64,000 nt of DNA from Acidimicrobiales bacterium (GTDB lineage Bacteria > Actinomycetota > Acidimicrobiia > Acidimicrobiales > JAUJNH01): assembly GCA_030448245.1 (NCBI GenBank), contig JAUJNH010000004.1, forward strand, positions 124,001 through 188,000. The letters run 5' to 3'. Shown piece by piece: positions 18,530-27,307 of the stretch (within the stretch, counting starts at the first letter, position 1; the number at the start of each line of letters is the position of its first letter). The notes beneath the pieces are model-generated. The model searched no databases and was not told the DNA's origin. It saw only the letters and a program-made list of their open reading frames with translations. The position numbers were made by a program, and so were the translations under genes.

Positions 18530-19132
18530 GTGCGAGGCAACGACGCCGCCCAGCTGGCCGCGCTGCGGTGGCAGCTGGCCTCGGAGCGGGCCGAGCGGCG
18601 GCGGCTCGAGGCCCAGCTGCGCAACCTGGCCGACCACGATCCCGTGACCGACCTGCTCAACCGGCGCAGCCTCGAGCACGAGATCGAGGACCACCTGGCC
18701 GGGTGCGCCCGCTACGGCGCCGAGGGGGCGCTGCTCCTGGTGGGGCTCGACGGCCTCGACGCCATCGCCCGCGCCGCCCGCCCCAACGAGGTGGACGAGC
18801 TGCTGGCCGCGCTGGCCGAGGCGGTGGCCGGGCGGCTGCGGGGCAACGACGTGGCCGGCCGGTGGGAGCCGGACGAGCTGGCCGTGCTCCTGCCCCGGGC
18901 GGCCGAGGAGCAGGTGGTCGCGGTGGCCGCCGCCATGGTGAAGCTGGTGGCCGAGGCGGCGACGCCGCGGGTCCCGGCCGGCTCGCTGGCCGCCTCGGTC
19001 GGCGTGGCGCTGATCGGATCGCCCCCCGACGACCCGCTCCTGCTGGTGGACCGGGCCTGCCGGGCCCTGGCCGCCGCCCGCAGCCGGGGCGGCGGCGGCT
19101 GGGTGGTGGCCGGCTGGGAGGCCACGGCGTAG
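18530..19132 (+). CDS. Degenerate GGDEF-domain protein
   Basis: A 200-residue protein. A short coiled-coil-like N-terminus (LRWQLASERAERRRLEAQLRNL) leads into a diguanylate-cyclase fold with DHDPVTDLLNRRSLEHEI (the usual DPLTGLLNRR strand-helix). The active-site loop, normally RWGGDEFA, reads RWEPDELA, so both glycines and the phenylalanine are lost. Catalysis of c-di-GMP synthesis is therefore improbable; it may bind nucleotide or act as a structural or regulatory domain. No EAL or sensor domain is attached. It is divergent from the oligopeptidase gene and 80 bases before sufB. Confidence 0.75.
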   Translation: MRGNDAAQLAALRWQLASERAERRRLEAQLRNLADHDPVTDLLNRRSLEHEIEDHLAGCARYGAEGALLLVGLDGLDAIARAARPNEVDELLAALAEAVAGRLRGNDVAGRWEPDELAVLLPRAAEEQVVAVAAAMVKLVAEAATPRVPAGSLAASVGVALIGSPPDDPLLLVDRACRALAAARSRGGGGWVVAGWEATA

Positions 19133-19174
19133 GAACCTCCGTGATGAGGGATGGCTAGGCGGACGAGGGTTGTT

Positions 19175-19198
19175 ACTATGTCCATAGTGCAAATCCCT
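19175..19198 (+). promoter_or_regulatory. Palindromic operator candidate upstream of sufB
   Basis: ACTATG-TC-CATAGT (19175-19188) is a perfect inverted repeat overlapping a TACTAT hexamer that could be the -10 box. It is followed directly by GCAAAT and lies 25 bases before the sufB start. The core CTA-N6-TAG and the following TAGTGCAAAT recur upstream of the sufC-sufS-sufU unit, and a CTA-N6-TAG palindrome precedes sufD. I infer an operator for an iron-sulfur-responsive regulator not encoded in this window. Confidence 0.55.
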
Positions 19199-19212
19199 CT
19201 GGAGGAGCCCAC

Positions 19213-20612
19213 ATGACCTCAGTCTCCGACCTCGACCTCGGTCGCTACGCCCTGGGGTGGAGCGACGCAGAGGACTACGTCTTCAAGCCCAAGCGGGGCT
19301 TGGACGTCGACATGGTCCAGGACATGTCGTGGATGAAGGGCGAGCCCGACTGGATGCGCGAGATGCGGCTCCGGTCGCTCAAGGCCTTCCAGAAGCGCCC
19401 CATGCCCTCGTGGGGCGGCGACATGTCCGAGATCTACTTCGACGACATCTACTACTACATCAAGCCGACGGCCGGGCAGGTCGACACCTGGGACGCCCTG
19501 CCCGACTCGGTCAAGAACACCTACGAGAAGCTGGGCATCCCCGAGGCCGAGCGCAAGTACCTGGCCGGCGTCACCGCCCAGTACGAGTCCGAGGTGGTGT
19601 ACCACAAGAACCGGGACGACCTCGAGGCCCAGGGCGTGATCTTCTGCGACATGGACACCGCCATGCGTGAGCACCCGGAGCTGGTGCGCCAGTACTTCGG
19701 CAAGATCATCCCCGCCAACGACAACAAGTTCGCCGCCCTCAACACCTCGGTCTGGTCGGGGGCAGCTTCATCTACGTCCCGCCGGGCGTGAAGGTCGACC
19801 AGCCCCTCCAGGCCTACTTCCGCATCAACGCCGAGAACATGGGCCAGTTCGAGCGGACGCTGATCATCGCCGACGAGGGCGCCAAGGTGCACTACATCGA
19901 GGGCTGCTCGGCCCCCGTGTACACCTCCGACTCGCTGCACTCGGCCGTGGTCGAGATCGTGGTGGGCAAGCAGGCCCGGGTCACCTACACCACCATCCAG
20001 AACTGGTCGAACAACGTCTTCAACCTGGTCACCAAGCGGGCCCGGGTCGAGGCCGAGGGCCACATGGCCTGGATCGACGGCAACATCGGCAGCCGCCTCA
20101 CCATGAAGTACCCGGGCGTCGTCATGGTCGGCCCCAAGGCCTCGGGCGAGGTCTTGTCGGTGGCCTACGCCGGCGCCGGCCAGCACCAGGACACCGGGGC
20201 CAAGATGGTCCACGCCGCCCCGGAGACCACCAGCACCATCATCTCCAAGTCGATCTCGAAGGACGGCGGCCGCAGCTCGTACCGCGGCCTGGTCCACGTC
20301 GACCCGGGCGCCACGAACTCGAAGTCGTTCGTCCGCTGCGACGCCCTCATCCTCGACGAGGAGAGCCGCAGCGACACCTACCCCTACATCGAGGTGGGCG
20401 AGCAGGACGCCGAGATCGGCCACGAGGCCACCGTGTCCAAGGTCGGCGACGACCAGCTCTTCTACCTGATGAGCCGGGGCCTCACCGAGCAGCAGGCCAC
20501 GTCGATGATCGTCAACGGCTTCATCGAGCCGGTCACCCGCACCCTGCCCATGGAGTACGCCGTCGAGTGGAGCCGCCTGATCGAGCTGCAGATGGAGGGC
20601 TCGGTCGGGTAA
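19213..20612 (+). CDS. sufB: Fe-S cluster assembly protein SufB, frameshifted by one base
   Basis: SufB is the core of the SufBCD scaffold on which Fe-S clusters are built. ATG at 19213 follows GGAGGAG. The first part (to about 19757) ends ALNTSVWSG. The expected continuation [13 protein letters not shown] appears only one frame over, and the second part then runs intact to 20612 through [18 protein letters not shown] and the C-terminal [18 protein letters not shown] run at 19758-19762 has five G where six would restore the frame. Restored length is about 466 residues, normal for SufB. A sequencing error in the homopolymer is the likely cause, since both halves are perfectly conserved and the gene is essential in relatives. 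Confidence 0.88.
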
Positions 20613-20630
20613 GCCCTCTCCGGGCGTCGC

Positions 20631-20658
20631 GGCGGCCGGCGGGGATCCCCCTGCCGCC
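20631..20658 (+). terminator. Hairpin after sufB
   Basis: A GC-rich inverted repeat 19 bases after the sufB stop: GGCGG and CCGCC arms enclose GGGGATCCCC. It has no following T run, as is common in high-GC actinobacteria. A role in ending the sufB transcript is inference. Confidence 0.35.
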
Positions 20659-20701
20659 GTGGGCGTCTAGGAAGCGCCGACCGGGGGAAGGAACCCCACC
20701 C

Positions 20702-20869
20702 ATGAGCGCCCACATCATCGGTCGGCCCGACGACGACTTCCTCGACATCATGCTCGGCCACGGCGCCGATCCCGAGCAGGCCCTCATCCGCGGCTCGCAG
20801 GGCCGGGAGGAGGGCGACGGCTTCGAGGACCACGTGCCTGGCGATGAGCCCGCCGGGCCGGAGATGTAG
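20702..20869 (+). CDS. Small acidic hypothetical protein
   Basis: A 55-residue open frame, ATG at 20702, preceded by a GGGGGAAGGA ribosome-binding site. The product is strongly acidic (DDDFLDIMLGHGADPEQALI, then an E/D/G-rich tail). No family recognised. The good ribosome-binding site is the main support. It follows sufB by 89 bases, beyond the hairpin. Confidence 0.45.
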   Translation: MSAHIIGRPDDDFLDIMLGHGADPEQALIRGSQGREEGDGFEDHVPGDEPAGPEM

Positions 20870-20993
20870 GGCGGGCGACTCCCAGCCTGCGCCTTCTGGC
20901 CCGCCAGACCTTCGGCTTCGAGCATGGTCCGCTCCTGCCAGGAGGGCCATCCAGGCTGCGGCGCGCCGTTGGCGTGGCCCGACGACTGCGGCC

Positions 20994-21224
20994 TTACACC
21001 TCCAGGTGGTCGACCGGTTCGTCGGTTGTGACCAGGGGGGAGGCGGCGTCGTTGTCGGTTCCGGGAGGGATGTCGGTGGGGCCGGCGTCGCCGACGATGG
21101 TCGGGTCTTCGGTGCCCACGCCGCCGCCTCGGAGCTTGTCGAGGAAGCCCTCGTGCTCGTCGCCGGACCCGGCCTCGTCGTCCACCAGCTCGTCGTCCAC
21201 CGGCACGTCGTCGTGGTCAGGCAT
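20994..21224 (-). CDS. Small acidic hypothetical protein
   Basis: A 76-residue very acidic protein beginning MPDHDDVPVDDELVDDEAG, with a short possible helix (GFLDKLRGGG) and a disordered-looking Asp/Thr/Pro-rich end. No family recognised. It is divergent from the Cys-containing protein gene at 21318. Base composition matches coding DNA, but evidence for expression is limited. Confidence 0.45.
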   Translation of the reverse strand: MPDHDDVPVDDELVDDEAGSGDEHEGFLDKLRGGGVGTEDPTIVGDAGPTDIPPGTDNDAASPLVTTDEPVDHLEV

Positions 21225-21317
21225 GGGGCTGCTGTTCCCCGTCCAACCTCCGGCTACCCCGATCGGCCTGACGCGACCACGAAGCGGTCGGGTCGCTGCC
21301 AGAATCGGGGGGTGCCG

Positions 21318-21668
21318 ATGAGGGAGGAGTGCAAGCACTTCCAGAGCCGGACCTACGCCAGCGGTGACACCGCTCGCTTCTGCAGCCTGGACCTGGCTCC
21401 CGAGGCTCCGTGGCGGTGCCCGGCCATCTGCCCGCGCTTCGAGCGGCGGGTCGGCGACGCCGCCTTCCAGCGGGGCACGCTGGTGTCCCCCGCCACCCCC
21501 GACGAGCCCCAGAGCGCTGACATCGGCACCCTGCTCGACCAGGCCGAGGACATCATCAACACGGCCGGCCCCACGATCGTCGCCGAGGTGCGGGCCGAGC
21601 GCGAGCGCCAGCGCATCGCCGCCGAGAACCCGCCCAAGTGGCAGTTCTGGAAGAAGCGGCGGCGGTAG
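21318..21668 (+). CDS. Cys-containing hypothetical protein, possible metal site
   Basis: A 116-residue protein starting MREECKHFQSRTYASG (an in-frame GTG lies two codons earlier). Four cysteines cluster in the first 45 residues: one in the EECKHF segment, one in ARFCSLDLAP and two in WRCPAICPRFE. The pattern suggests a small zinc or Fe-S site. The rest is a predicted helix (IGTLLDQAEDIINTAG...VRAERERQRIAAEN) with a basic end (KWQFWKKRRR). Not recognised. It sits between Suf loci, so an Fe-S link is tempting but unsupported. Confidence 0.6.
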   Translation: MREECKHFQSRTYASGDTARFCSLDLAPEAPWRCPAICPRFERRVGDAAFQRGTLVSPATPDEPQSADIGTLLDQAEDIINTAGPTIVAEVRAERERQRIAAENPPKWQFWKKRRR

Positions 21669-21680
21669 CCCGCCTCCCGA

Positions 21681-22505
21681 TCAGGTGCCCCCGAAGCGCG
21701 GCGGGCGCTTCTCGAAGTAGGCGGTCATCGCCTCGGTGAGGTCGTCGGAGACCAGGAAGGCGGCGTTCCACACCCCGACGTAGTCGAGGCCCTCGTCCAC
21801 CGTGCGGTCCTCGCAGGCCCGCAGGACGTGCTTGGTGCCCTGGACGGCCAGGGGCGAGTTGGCGGCGATCGCGGCCGCCAGGGCGGCGGCGGCGGCGTGG
21901 AGGGCGTCGGCGTCGGCCAGCACGTCGTTGACCAGGCCGATCTCCCGCGCCCGGACGGCGCCGACGTCGCGGCCGGTGAGGGCCAGCTCGGCGGCGTGGC
22001 CCCGGCCGACGATGCGGGGCAGGCGCTGGAGCGTGCCGACGTCGGCCACCATGGCCATGCGGGTCTCCCGCACGCTGAAGGTGGCGTCGGCCGAGCACAG
22101 GCGGATGTCGCAGGCCGTCACCAGGTCCACCCCGGCGCCGATGCAGGCACCCTGGATCGCGGCCACCACCGGCTTCGAGCACCGCTCGACGCTGGTGATC
22201 GACCCCTGGAGGCGCTGCACCGTGCGGAGGAACCCGCTTGCCCTGGCCGCCGAGGACGCCTCGCCACCGCCGACCACGTCGCCGGCCATGGTGGCCAGGT
22301 CGAGCCCGGCGGTGAAGTGGGGGCCCCGAGCGGCGAGCACGACCACCCGGACGGCGGCGTCGCCGTCCAGCTCGGCCATGGCCAGCGGCAGATCGGTCCA
22401 GAACGCGGGGCCCAGGGCGTTGCGCCGCTCGGGGCTGTCCAGCCACAGCGTGGCCACCGGCCCGTCCAGCTCGATGGCCAGGACGTCGCTCCGCATCTCG
22501 GGCAA
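21681..22505 (-). CDS. Enoyl-CoA hydratase/isomerase family protein
   Basis: A 274-residue crotonase-fold enzyme. It has ERRNALGPAFWTDLPLAMAEL, the oxyanion-hole region AARGPHFTAGLDLATMAG, and VERCSKPVVAAIQGACIGAGVDLVTACDIRLCS, the family signature. A Glu/Asp pair in the usual catalytic region is not conserved in an obvious way (LCSADATFSVRETRMAMVADVGTLQRLP keeps the RE...D pattern of dienoyl-CoA isomerases). It may therefore shift double bonds rather than hydrate. The substrate is unknown. It stands alone, divergent from sufD. Confidence 0.85.
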   Translation of the reverse strand: MPEMRSDVLAIELDGPVATLWLDSPERRNALGPAFWTDLPLAMAELDGDAAVRVVVLAARGPHFTAGLDLATMAGDVVGGGEASSAARASGFLRTVQRLQGSITSVERCSKPVVAAIQGACIGAGVDLVTACDIRLCSADATFSVRETRMAMVADVGTLQRLPRIVGRGHAAELALTGRDVGAVRAREIGLVNDVLADADALHAAAAALAAAIAANSPLAVQGTKHVLRACEDRTVDEGLDYVGVWNAAFLVSDDLTEAMTAYFEKRPPRFGGT

Positions 22506-22585
22506 CCTACGACGACAACGGTGAGGAGTTCATCCTCGCCAGCGATCGGGACTTCGGGCTGGCCACCGTTCCCTTCGACCCGTTT

Positions 22586-22603
22586 CTCCTACGGTCGTAG
22601 GAG
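22586..22603 (+). promoter_or_regulatory. Palindromic operator candidate upstream of sufD
   Basis: CTCCTACG-GT-CGTAGGAG, a perfect inverted repeat with 8-base arms, ends 19 bases before the sufD start. Its centre CTA-N6-TAG has the same geometry as the repeats before sufB (19175) and sufC (37220). A role as a shared repressor site is inference. Confidence 0.55.
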
Positions 22604-22622
22604 TTATTAGGGTTGTCCCTCC

Positions 22623-23864
22623 GTGGCCCCGCTGACCGTCGATGCTGCCCGGGCGCTGCCCGGACCGGCCTGGCTGGTCGAGCGGCGGACGGCGGCCGCC
22701 GAGCGGGCCCTCGCCTCGCCGCTCCCGACCTCGACCCAGGAGGTGTGGCGCTACAGCCCCATCGACCAGCTCGACCTCGCCGCCTACCACGCCCCGGCAC
22801 CGCCGTCGGCCCACCCGCCGGTCACCGGTCTGGCCGAGGCCCTGGTCCAGGCGCTGGCCGAGCGGTCCGGCCTCGTGGTCACCGTGGACGGCGCCCTGGT
22901 CCACCACCAGGGAGACGGGCTCGCCGTCACCGAAGCCCCCGCCGAGCTGCTCGACGCCGTGCCGCCGCCGCACGACGCCCTCACCGACCTCCACGACGCC
23001 TTTGCGGCCAGCCCGCTCGCCGTGGTCGTCCCCCGAGGCAAGGCCGTGGCCGCCCCCCTCGTCGTCGTGCACGTCGTCACCGGTGGAGGGGTGCTGGCCT
23101 GCCCCCGCCTGGTCGTCCACGCCCAGGAGGGGGCCGAGGCGTCGGTGGTGGAGATCTTCGTCGGGGCCGACGACCCGGCCGGTGCCCTGGTGCTGCCCTT
23201 CACCGCCCTCGTGGTCGAACAGGGCGCCCACCTCCGCCACGCCGCCGTGCAGGCCCTCGGGCCCACCGCGTGGTCGCTCGGGCACGCCGGCAGCCAGGTG
23301 GGCCGCGACGCCAGCCTGCGGAGCCTGGTGGTGGCCCTCGGCGGCCGGTACGCCCGCCTGCGCACCGACGCCGCCCTCACCGGCCAGGGCGGCGAGAGCA
23401 CGCTCCTCGCGGCCTACGTGGGCGACGGCAGCCAGGTCCACGACTTCCGCACCATGCAGGAGCACCTCGCCCCGCGGACCCGGTCCGAGCTGGTGTTCAA
23501 AGGAGCCGTGGGGGGGCACAGCCACGGCGTCTACAGCGGCCTCATCAAGGTCCACAAGGGCGCCAAGGGCACCCAGGCCTTCCAGACCAACCGCAACCTG
23601 GTGCTGTCCGAGACGGCCCACGCCGACTCGGTGCCGAACCTCGAGATCGACGAGAACGACCTGGCCTGCAGCCACGCCTCGGCCGTCGGCCCCATCGACG
23701 CCCAGCAGCGGTTCTACCTCGAGGCCCGCGGGGTGCCGCCGGAGGTGGCCGACCGCCTCATCGTCCTCGGGTTCCTGGACGACGTGCTCGCCCGCTCGCC
23801 CATCCCCGGCCTCCGAGAGCCCATCGCCCTCGAGCTGGCCCGGCGGGTCGAGGTGGCCACGTGA
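22623..23864 (+). CDS. sufD: Fe-S cluster assembly protein SufD
   Basis: A 413-residue scaffold subunit, partner of SufB and SufC. The N-terminal part contains RYSPIDQLDL. The beta-helix core has GPTAWSLGHAGSQVGRDASL and HLAPRTRSELVFKGAVGG, then HSHGVYSGLIKVHKGAKGTQ, typical of the SufBD domain. The C-terminal QRFYLEARGVPPEVADRLIV closes with the EPIALELARR helix. The GTG start at 22623 follows the palindrome. Its stop overlaps the Rieske gene by four bases (GTGA), so sufD, the ferredoxin gene and sufC form a translationally coupled operon. Confidence 0.9.
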   Translation: MAPLTVDAARALPGPAWLVERRTAAAERALASPLPTSTQEVWRYSPIDQLDLAAYHAPAPPSAHPPVTGLAEALVQALAERSGLVVTVDGALVHHQGDGLAVTEAPAELLDAVPPPHDALTDLHDAFAASPLAVVVPRGKAVAAPLVVVHVVTGGGVLACPRLVVHAQEGAEASVVEIFVGADDPAGALVLPFTALVVEQGAHLRHAAVQALGPTAWSLGHAGSQVGRDASLRSLVVALGGRYARLRTDAALTGQGGESTLLAAYVGDGSQVHDFRTMQEHLAPRTRSELVFKGAVGGHSHGVYSGLIKVHKGAKGTQAFQTNRNLVLSETAHADSVPNLEIDENDLACSHASAVGPIDAQQRFYLEARGVPPEVADRLIVLGFLDDVLARSPIPGLREPIALELARRVEVAT

Positions 23865-24175
23865 GCCTGGAGCGGCTGTGCTCCACCACCGACCTGCCTG
23901 ACGGCGAGGCCCGCCGCTTCGACGTGGGCGAGCACCGCATCGCCCTGGTCCGCCTCTCCGGCGAGTGGTACGCGCTCGGCGACCGGTGCAGCCACGCCGA
24001 CATCAGCCTGTCCGAGGGCGAGGTGCTCATCGAGGAGTGCGCCCTCGAGTGCTGGAAGCACGGCAGCTCCTTCGACCTGCGCACCGGCGAGCCCCAGTCC
24101 CTCCCCGCCACCCGGCCGGTGCCGACCTACGACGTCAAGGTCCAGGGCGACGACGTCTGGGTGGAGGTGCCATGA
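23861..24175 (+). CDS. Rieske-type [2Fe-2S] ferredoxin of the SUF operon
   Basis: A 104-residue soluble Rieske protein, like ferredoxin components of non-haem oxygenases. Cluster ligands are in RCSHADISL (Cys-x-His) and ECWKHGSSF (Cys-x2-His). It overlaps sufD upstream (GTGA) and sufC downstream (ATGA). In many Actinomycetota a protein of this type sits between sufD and sufC and is thought to supply electrons for cluster assembly; that role is family-based. Confidence 0.88.
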   Translation: MSLERLCSTTDLPDGEARRFDVGEHRIALVRLSGEWYALGDRCSHADISLSEGEVLIEECALECWKHGSSFDLRTGEPQSLPATRPVPTYDVKVQGDDVWVEVP

Positions 24176-24993
24176 GGCTCGTCATCGACCAGCTGCGGGG
24201 CGGGGTGCCCGAGCGGGAGATCGTGCAGGGCATCTCCCTGACGATCGGCCCGGGCGAGGTCCACGCCGTCATGGGACCCAACGGTGCCGGCAAGAGCACG
24301 CTCGCCGGCCTCCTCCTCGGCCGGCCCGGCTACGCGGTGACCGGCGGGTCCGTGCGCCTCGAGGGCGAAGGTGACCCGCTCGAGCTCCTCGACCTGCCCA
24401 CGTGGCAGCGGGCGCAGGCCGGCCTCTTCCTGGCCATGCAGAAGCCGCTCGAGGTGCCCGGGGTCTCGCTGGTCGACGCCCTGAGCGCCGGCTTCGCAGC
24501 GGGGGGCCGCGACCCCTCCCAGGTCGGCGCCCGCCTCGCCGAGGAGGCCGACCGGGTCGGCTTCGAGCGGCGATTCCTCGACCGGCCGCTGAACGTCGAC
24601 CTGTCCGGCGGCGAGCGCAAGCGCAACGAGACCGTGCAGCTGGGCGTGCTCCAGCCGCGCTTCGCCGTGCTGGACGAGATCGACTCCGGCCTCGACGTCG
24701 ACGCCCTGCGGGCCGTGGCCCGCCGGGTCGAGGCCGAGACCACCGAGCGAGGCCTCGGCGTGCTCGTCATCACCCACTTCAGCCGGGTCCTCACCGAGCT
24801 GCAGGCCGACCACATCCACGTCCTGAGCCGCGGCCGGATCGTCGCCTCCGGGGGCCCGGAGCTGGCCCACCAGCTCGAGGCCGAGGGCTACGCCCGCTAC
24901 GAGCCCGACGACCAGGACGCCCTGCCTGCGCCGGGCCTGGCCCCGCCGGTCTCGGCGCCCGACGACGACCCGTTCGCCGACCCGCTGGCGTAG
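24172..24993 (+). CDS. sufC: Fe-S cluster assembly ATPase SufC (copy in sufD operon)
   Basis: A 273-residue ABC-type ATPase. Walker A is GPNGAGKST (near 35-43), the signature is DLSGGERKRNE, and Walker B leads into AVLDEIDSGLDVDALR. ITHFSRVLTELQADHIHVL is the switch region. It energises the SufBD scaffold. The protein is somewhat longer than usual, with a Pro/Asp-rich tail after YARYEP. A second SufC, 249 residues, is encoded at 36.5-37.2 kb beside sufS; the two differ substantially, so this is not a recent duplication. The start overlaps the Rieske gene stop (ATGA). Confidence 0.9.
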   Translation: MRLVIDQLRGGVPEREIVQGISLTIGPGEVHAVMGPNGAGKSTLAGLLLGRPGYAVTGGSVRLEGEGDPLELLDLPTWQRAQAGLFLAMQKPLEVPGVSLVDALSAGFAAGGRDPSQVGARLAEEADRVGFERRFLDRPLNVDLSGGERKRNETVQLGVLQPRFAVLDEIDSGLDVDALRAVARRVEAETTERGLGVLVITHFSRVLTELQADHIHVLSRGRIVASGGPELAHQLEAEGYARYEPDDQDALPAPGLAPPVSAPDDDPFADPLA

Positions 24994-25046
24994 CGCCGCC
25001 CGGAGTCTGGGCGCGCGCTGGCCTTCCGGGGCGGCGCCGACGGCCC

Positions 25047-26105
25047 TCAGGGCAGGTCGGGGCTGGCGTCTGCGAAGTGACAGGCGCTGGGATGGCCGTG
25101 ACCGAAGCGGTCGATCAGCTCGGGCACTTCGTCTGCGCACCGGTCCTGGGCCTTCCAGCAGCGGGTCCGGAACCTGCACCCGGACGGCGGCGCCGTCGGC
25201 ACCGGGGCATCGCCCGTGGCCAGCGCCCGCGTCTCGTGGCGGGCCGAAGGGTCGGGCACCGGGACCGCGGCGAGCAGGGACTGGGTGTAGGGGTGGGTCG
25301 GCATCCGGTAGACGGCGTCACGGGGGCCGGTCTCGATGATCCGGCCCAGGTACATCACGGCCACCCGGTCGGAGATGTGCCGGACCACGGAGAGGTCGTG
25401 GGAGATGAACAGGTAGGCGAGGCCCAGCTCCTCCTGCAGCCGCTGCAGGAGGGTGATCACCTGCGCCTGGATGGAGACGTCGAGGGCCGACACGGGCTCG
25501 TCGAGGACGAGGACCTCGGGGTCGAGGGCCAGGGCCCGGGCCACCCCGATGCGCTGGAGTTGGCCACCGGAGAACTGGTGGGGGTAGCGGTTGGCGTGCT
25601 CGGGCTGGAGCCCGACGAGGTCCAGGAGCTCGGCCACCCGCCGGCGCCGGTGGGCCCGGTCCCCGGTGCCGTGGATCAGCAGGGGCTCGCCGACGATGTC
25701 GTCCACCGTCATCCGCGGGTTCACCGAGCCCTGGGGGTCCTGGAACACGATCTGCACGTTCCGGCGCACGTCGTGCAGCTCGCGCTTGGAGCAGGAGGCC
25801 AGGTCCCGGCCCTTGAAGAGGATGCGGCCGGCGGTCGGCTCGTGCACGCGCATGATCGCCAGCGCCGTCGTCGACTTCCCACAGCCTGACTCGCCGACGA
25901 GGCCGAGCGTCTCGCCCGCCCCAAGGCTGAAGCTGACGCCGTCCACCGCCGGGACGCGGCCGACGACCCTCTGCAGCAGGGCCGACCGGATCGGGAAGTG
26001 CACGACGAGGTCCTCGACCCGCAGGATCTCCTCGCCGGCGGTCGTCCCCGGCGGCGCCTCGGCCCGCCCCGCAGCCGCCGTGGCGACCTCTCCTTCGGCC
26101 GTCAT
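25047..26105 (-). CDS. Peptide ABC transporter ATP-binding protein (DppF/OppF type)
   Basis: A 352-residue ATPase. Walker A is GESGCGKST, the Q-loop FQDPQGSVNPRMTV, the signature FSGGQLQRIGVARAL and Walker B LVLDEPVSALD. ISHDLSVVRHISDRVAVMYLG follows. The C-terminal oligopeptide-transporter module contains GCRFRTRCWKAQDRC, whose cysteines may bind an Fe-S cluster or metal in this family. It overlaps the second ATPase gene by four bases (ATGA). Together they power the importer encoded divergently at 27.3-30.9 kb. Confidence 0.9.
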   Translation of the reverse strand: MTAEGEVATAAAGRAEAPPGTTAGEEILRVEDLVVHFPIRSALLQRVVGRVPAVDGVSFSLGAGETLGLVGESGCGKSTTALAIMRVHEPTAGRILFKGRDLASCSKRELHDVRRNVQIVFQDPQGSVNPRMTVDDIVGEPLLIHGTGDRAHRRRRVAELLDLVGLQPEHANRYPHQFSGGQLQRIGVARALALDPEVLVLDEPVSALDVSIQAQVITLLQRLQEELGLAYLFISHDLSVVRHISDRVAVMYLGRIIETGPRDAVYRMPTHPYTQSLLAAVPVPDPSARHETRALATGDAPVPTAPPSGCRFRTRCWKAQDRCADEVPELIDRFGHGHPSACHFADASPDLP

Positions 26106-27181
26106 GCCCGACGCCCGGCGGTGAGGTCGACCCCGATCTCCTTGCCCACGTGGGCGACCTCGTCAGCCATCTCGTGCGAGAAGTGGCAGGCCGACCTCTG
26201 GTCGTCCGCCCCGACCGGCGCCAGGGGGGGCACCTCGCCGACGCAGACCTCGCGGCCGCGCCGCAGCCGGCAGCGGGGGTGGAAGGGGCAGCCCGAGGGG
26301 ACCTTCATCAGGTTGGGGGGCTGACCGGGGATCGGGTCGAGCCGCTGCACGTCGTTGTGGAGGCGGGGCAGGCTGGCCATGAGGCCGAGGGTGTAGGGGT
26401 GGCGCGGCGAGTGGAAGATGGCACTGACCGTTCCCGTCTCGACGACCCGGCCGGCGTACATCACCGCCACCCGGTCGGCCATCTCGGCCACCACGCCGAG
26501 GTCATGGGTGATGAGGATCGCCGCCGCCCCGCTCTCGCGCTGGGCGTGCCGGAGCACGTCGAGCACCTGGGCCTGGATGGTGACGTCGAGGGCGGTGGTC
26601 GGCTCGTCGGCGATGAGGAGGGCGGGCCGGTTGGCCAGGGCCATGGCGATCATGGCCCGCTGGCACATGCCTCCCGACCACTGGTGCGGGTAGTCGGCGG
26701 CTCGAGCGGCCGCGTCGGGGACACCCACCATCGCCAGCAGCTCGACCGTGCGAGCGTCGGCCGCGGCCCGCGACAGACGGCGGTCGTGGGCCCGGAGCAC
26801 GGCGACGATCTGCTGGCGGATCGTGAAGACCGGGTTGAGCGACGACTGCGGGTCCTGGAAGATCATCGAGATCTCGCCGCCCCGAAGCCTCCGCAGCTCG
26901 CGCTTCGAGGCGTCGAGCAGGTCGCGCCCCTGGAACAGGATCTGGCCTCCGACGACCCGCCCAGGCGAGGGGATCAGGCCGAGCAGGGCCAGCGCGGTGA
27001 CCGTCTTGCCGCAGCCGGACTCGCCCACGACGGCCACGACCTCGCCGGCATGCACGTCGTAGCTCACGTGGTCGACGGCGTGCACAACCCCGCCCTGGGT
27101 CTCGAACTCGACCACGAGGTCCCGGATCGAAAGGAGAGGCGCTGGCGCCGCCCCGCTCGCGTCCCCCTCCCCGATGGTCAT
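26102..27181 (-). CDS. Peptide ABC transporter ATP-binding protein (DppD/OppD type)
   Basis: A 359-residue ATPase, first gene of the leftward ATPase pair. It has Walker [11 protein letters not shown]-loop [14 protein letters not shown], signature [15 protein letters not shown], Walker [18 protein letters not shown], and the C-terminal [17 protein letters not shown] module. ATG at 27181 faces the substrate-binding-protein gene, so both units probably share the 126-base control region at 27182-27307. A much longer antisense extension towards 30.3 kb is not real. Confidence 0.9.
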   Translation of the reverse strand: MTIGEGDASGAAPAPLLSIRDLVVEFETQGGVVHAVDHVSYDVHAGEVVAVVGESGCGKTVTALALLGLIPSPGRVVGGQILFQGRDLLDASKRELRRLRGGEISMIFQDPQSSLNPVFTIRQQIVAVLRAHDRRLSRAAADARTVELLAMVGVPDAAARAADYPHQWSGGMCQRAMIAMALANRPALLIADEPTTALDVTIQAQVLDVLRHAQRESGAAAILITHDLGVVAEMADRVAVMYAGRVVETGTVSAIFHSPRHPYTLGLMASLPRLHNDVQRLDPIPGQPPNLMKVPSGCPFHPRCRLRRGREVCVGEVPPLAPVGADDQRSACHFSHEMADEVAHVGKEIGVDLTAGRRA

Positions 27182-27307
27182 CTCAAGTGGCCGATGGTAC
27201 TGATTGCGCACGTAGTATGCCGCCGGCCCTGCTGACCAGCCTGTCGTCCCCGGGGGGGAGGTTGTCCGCAGCGAGCCGGACGAAGCGATGCCGACGAAGG
27301 AGATGAC

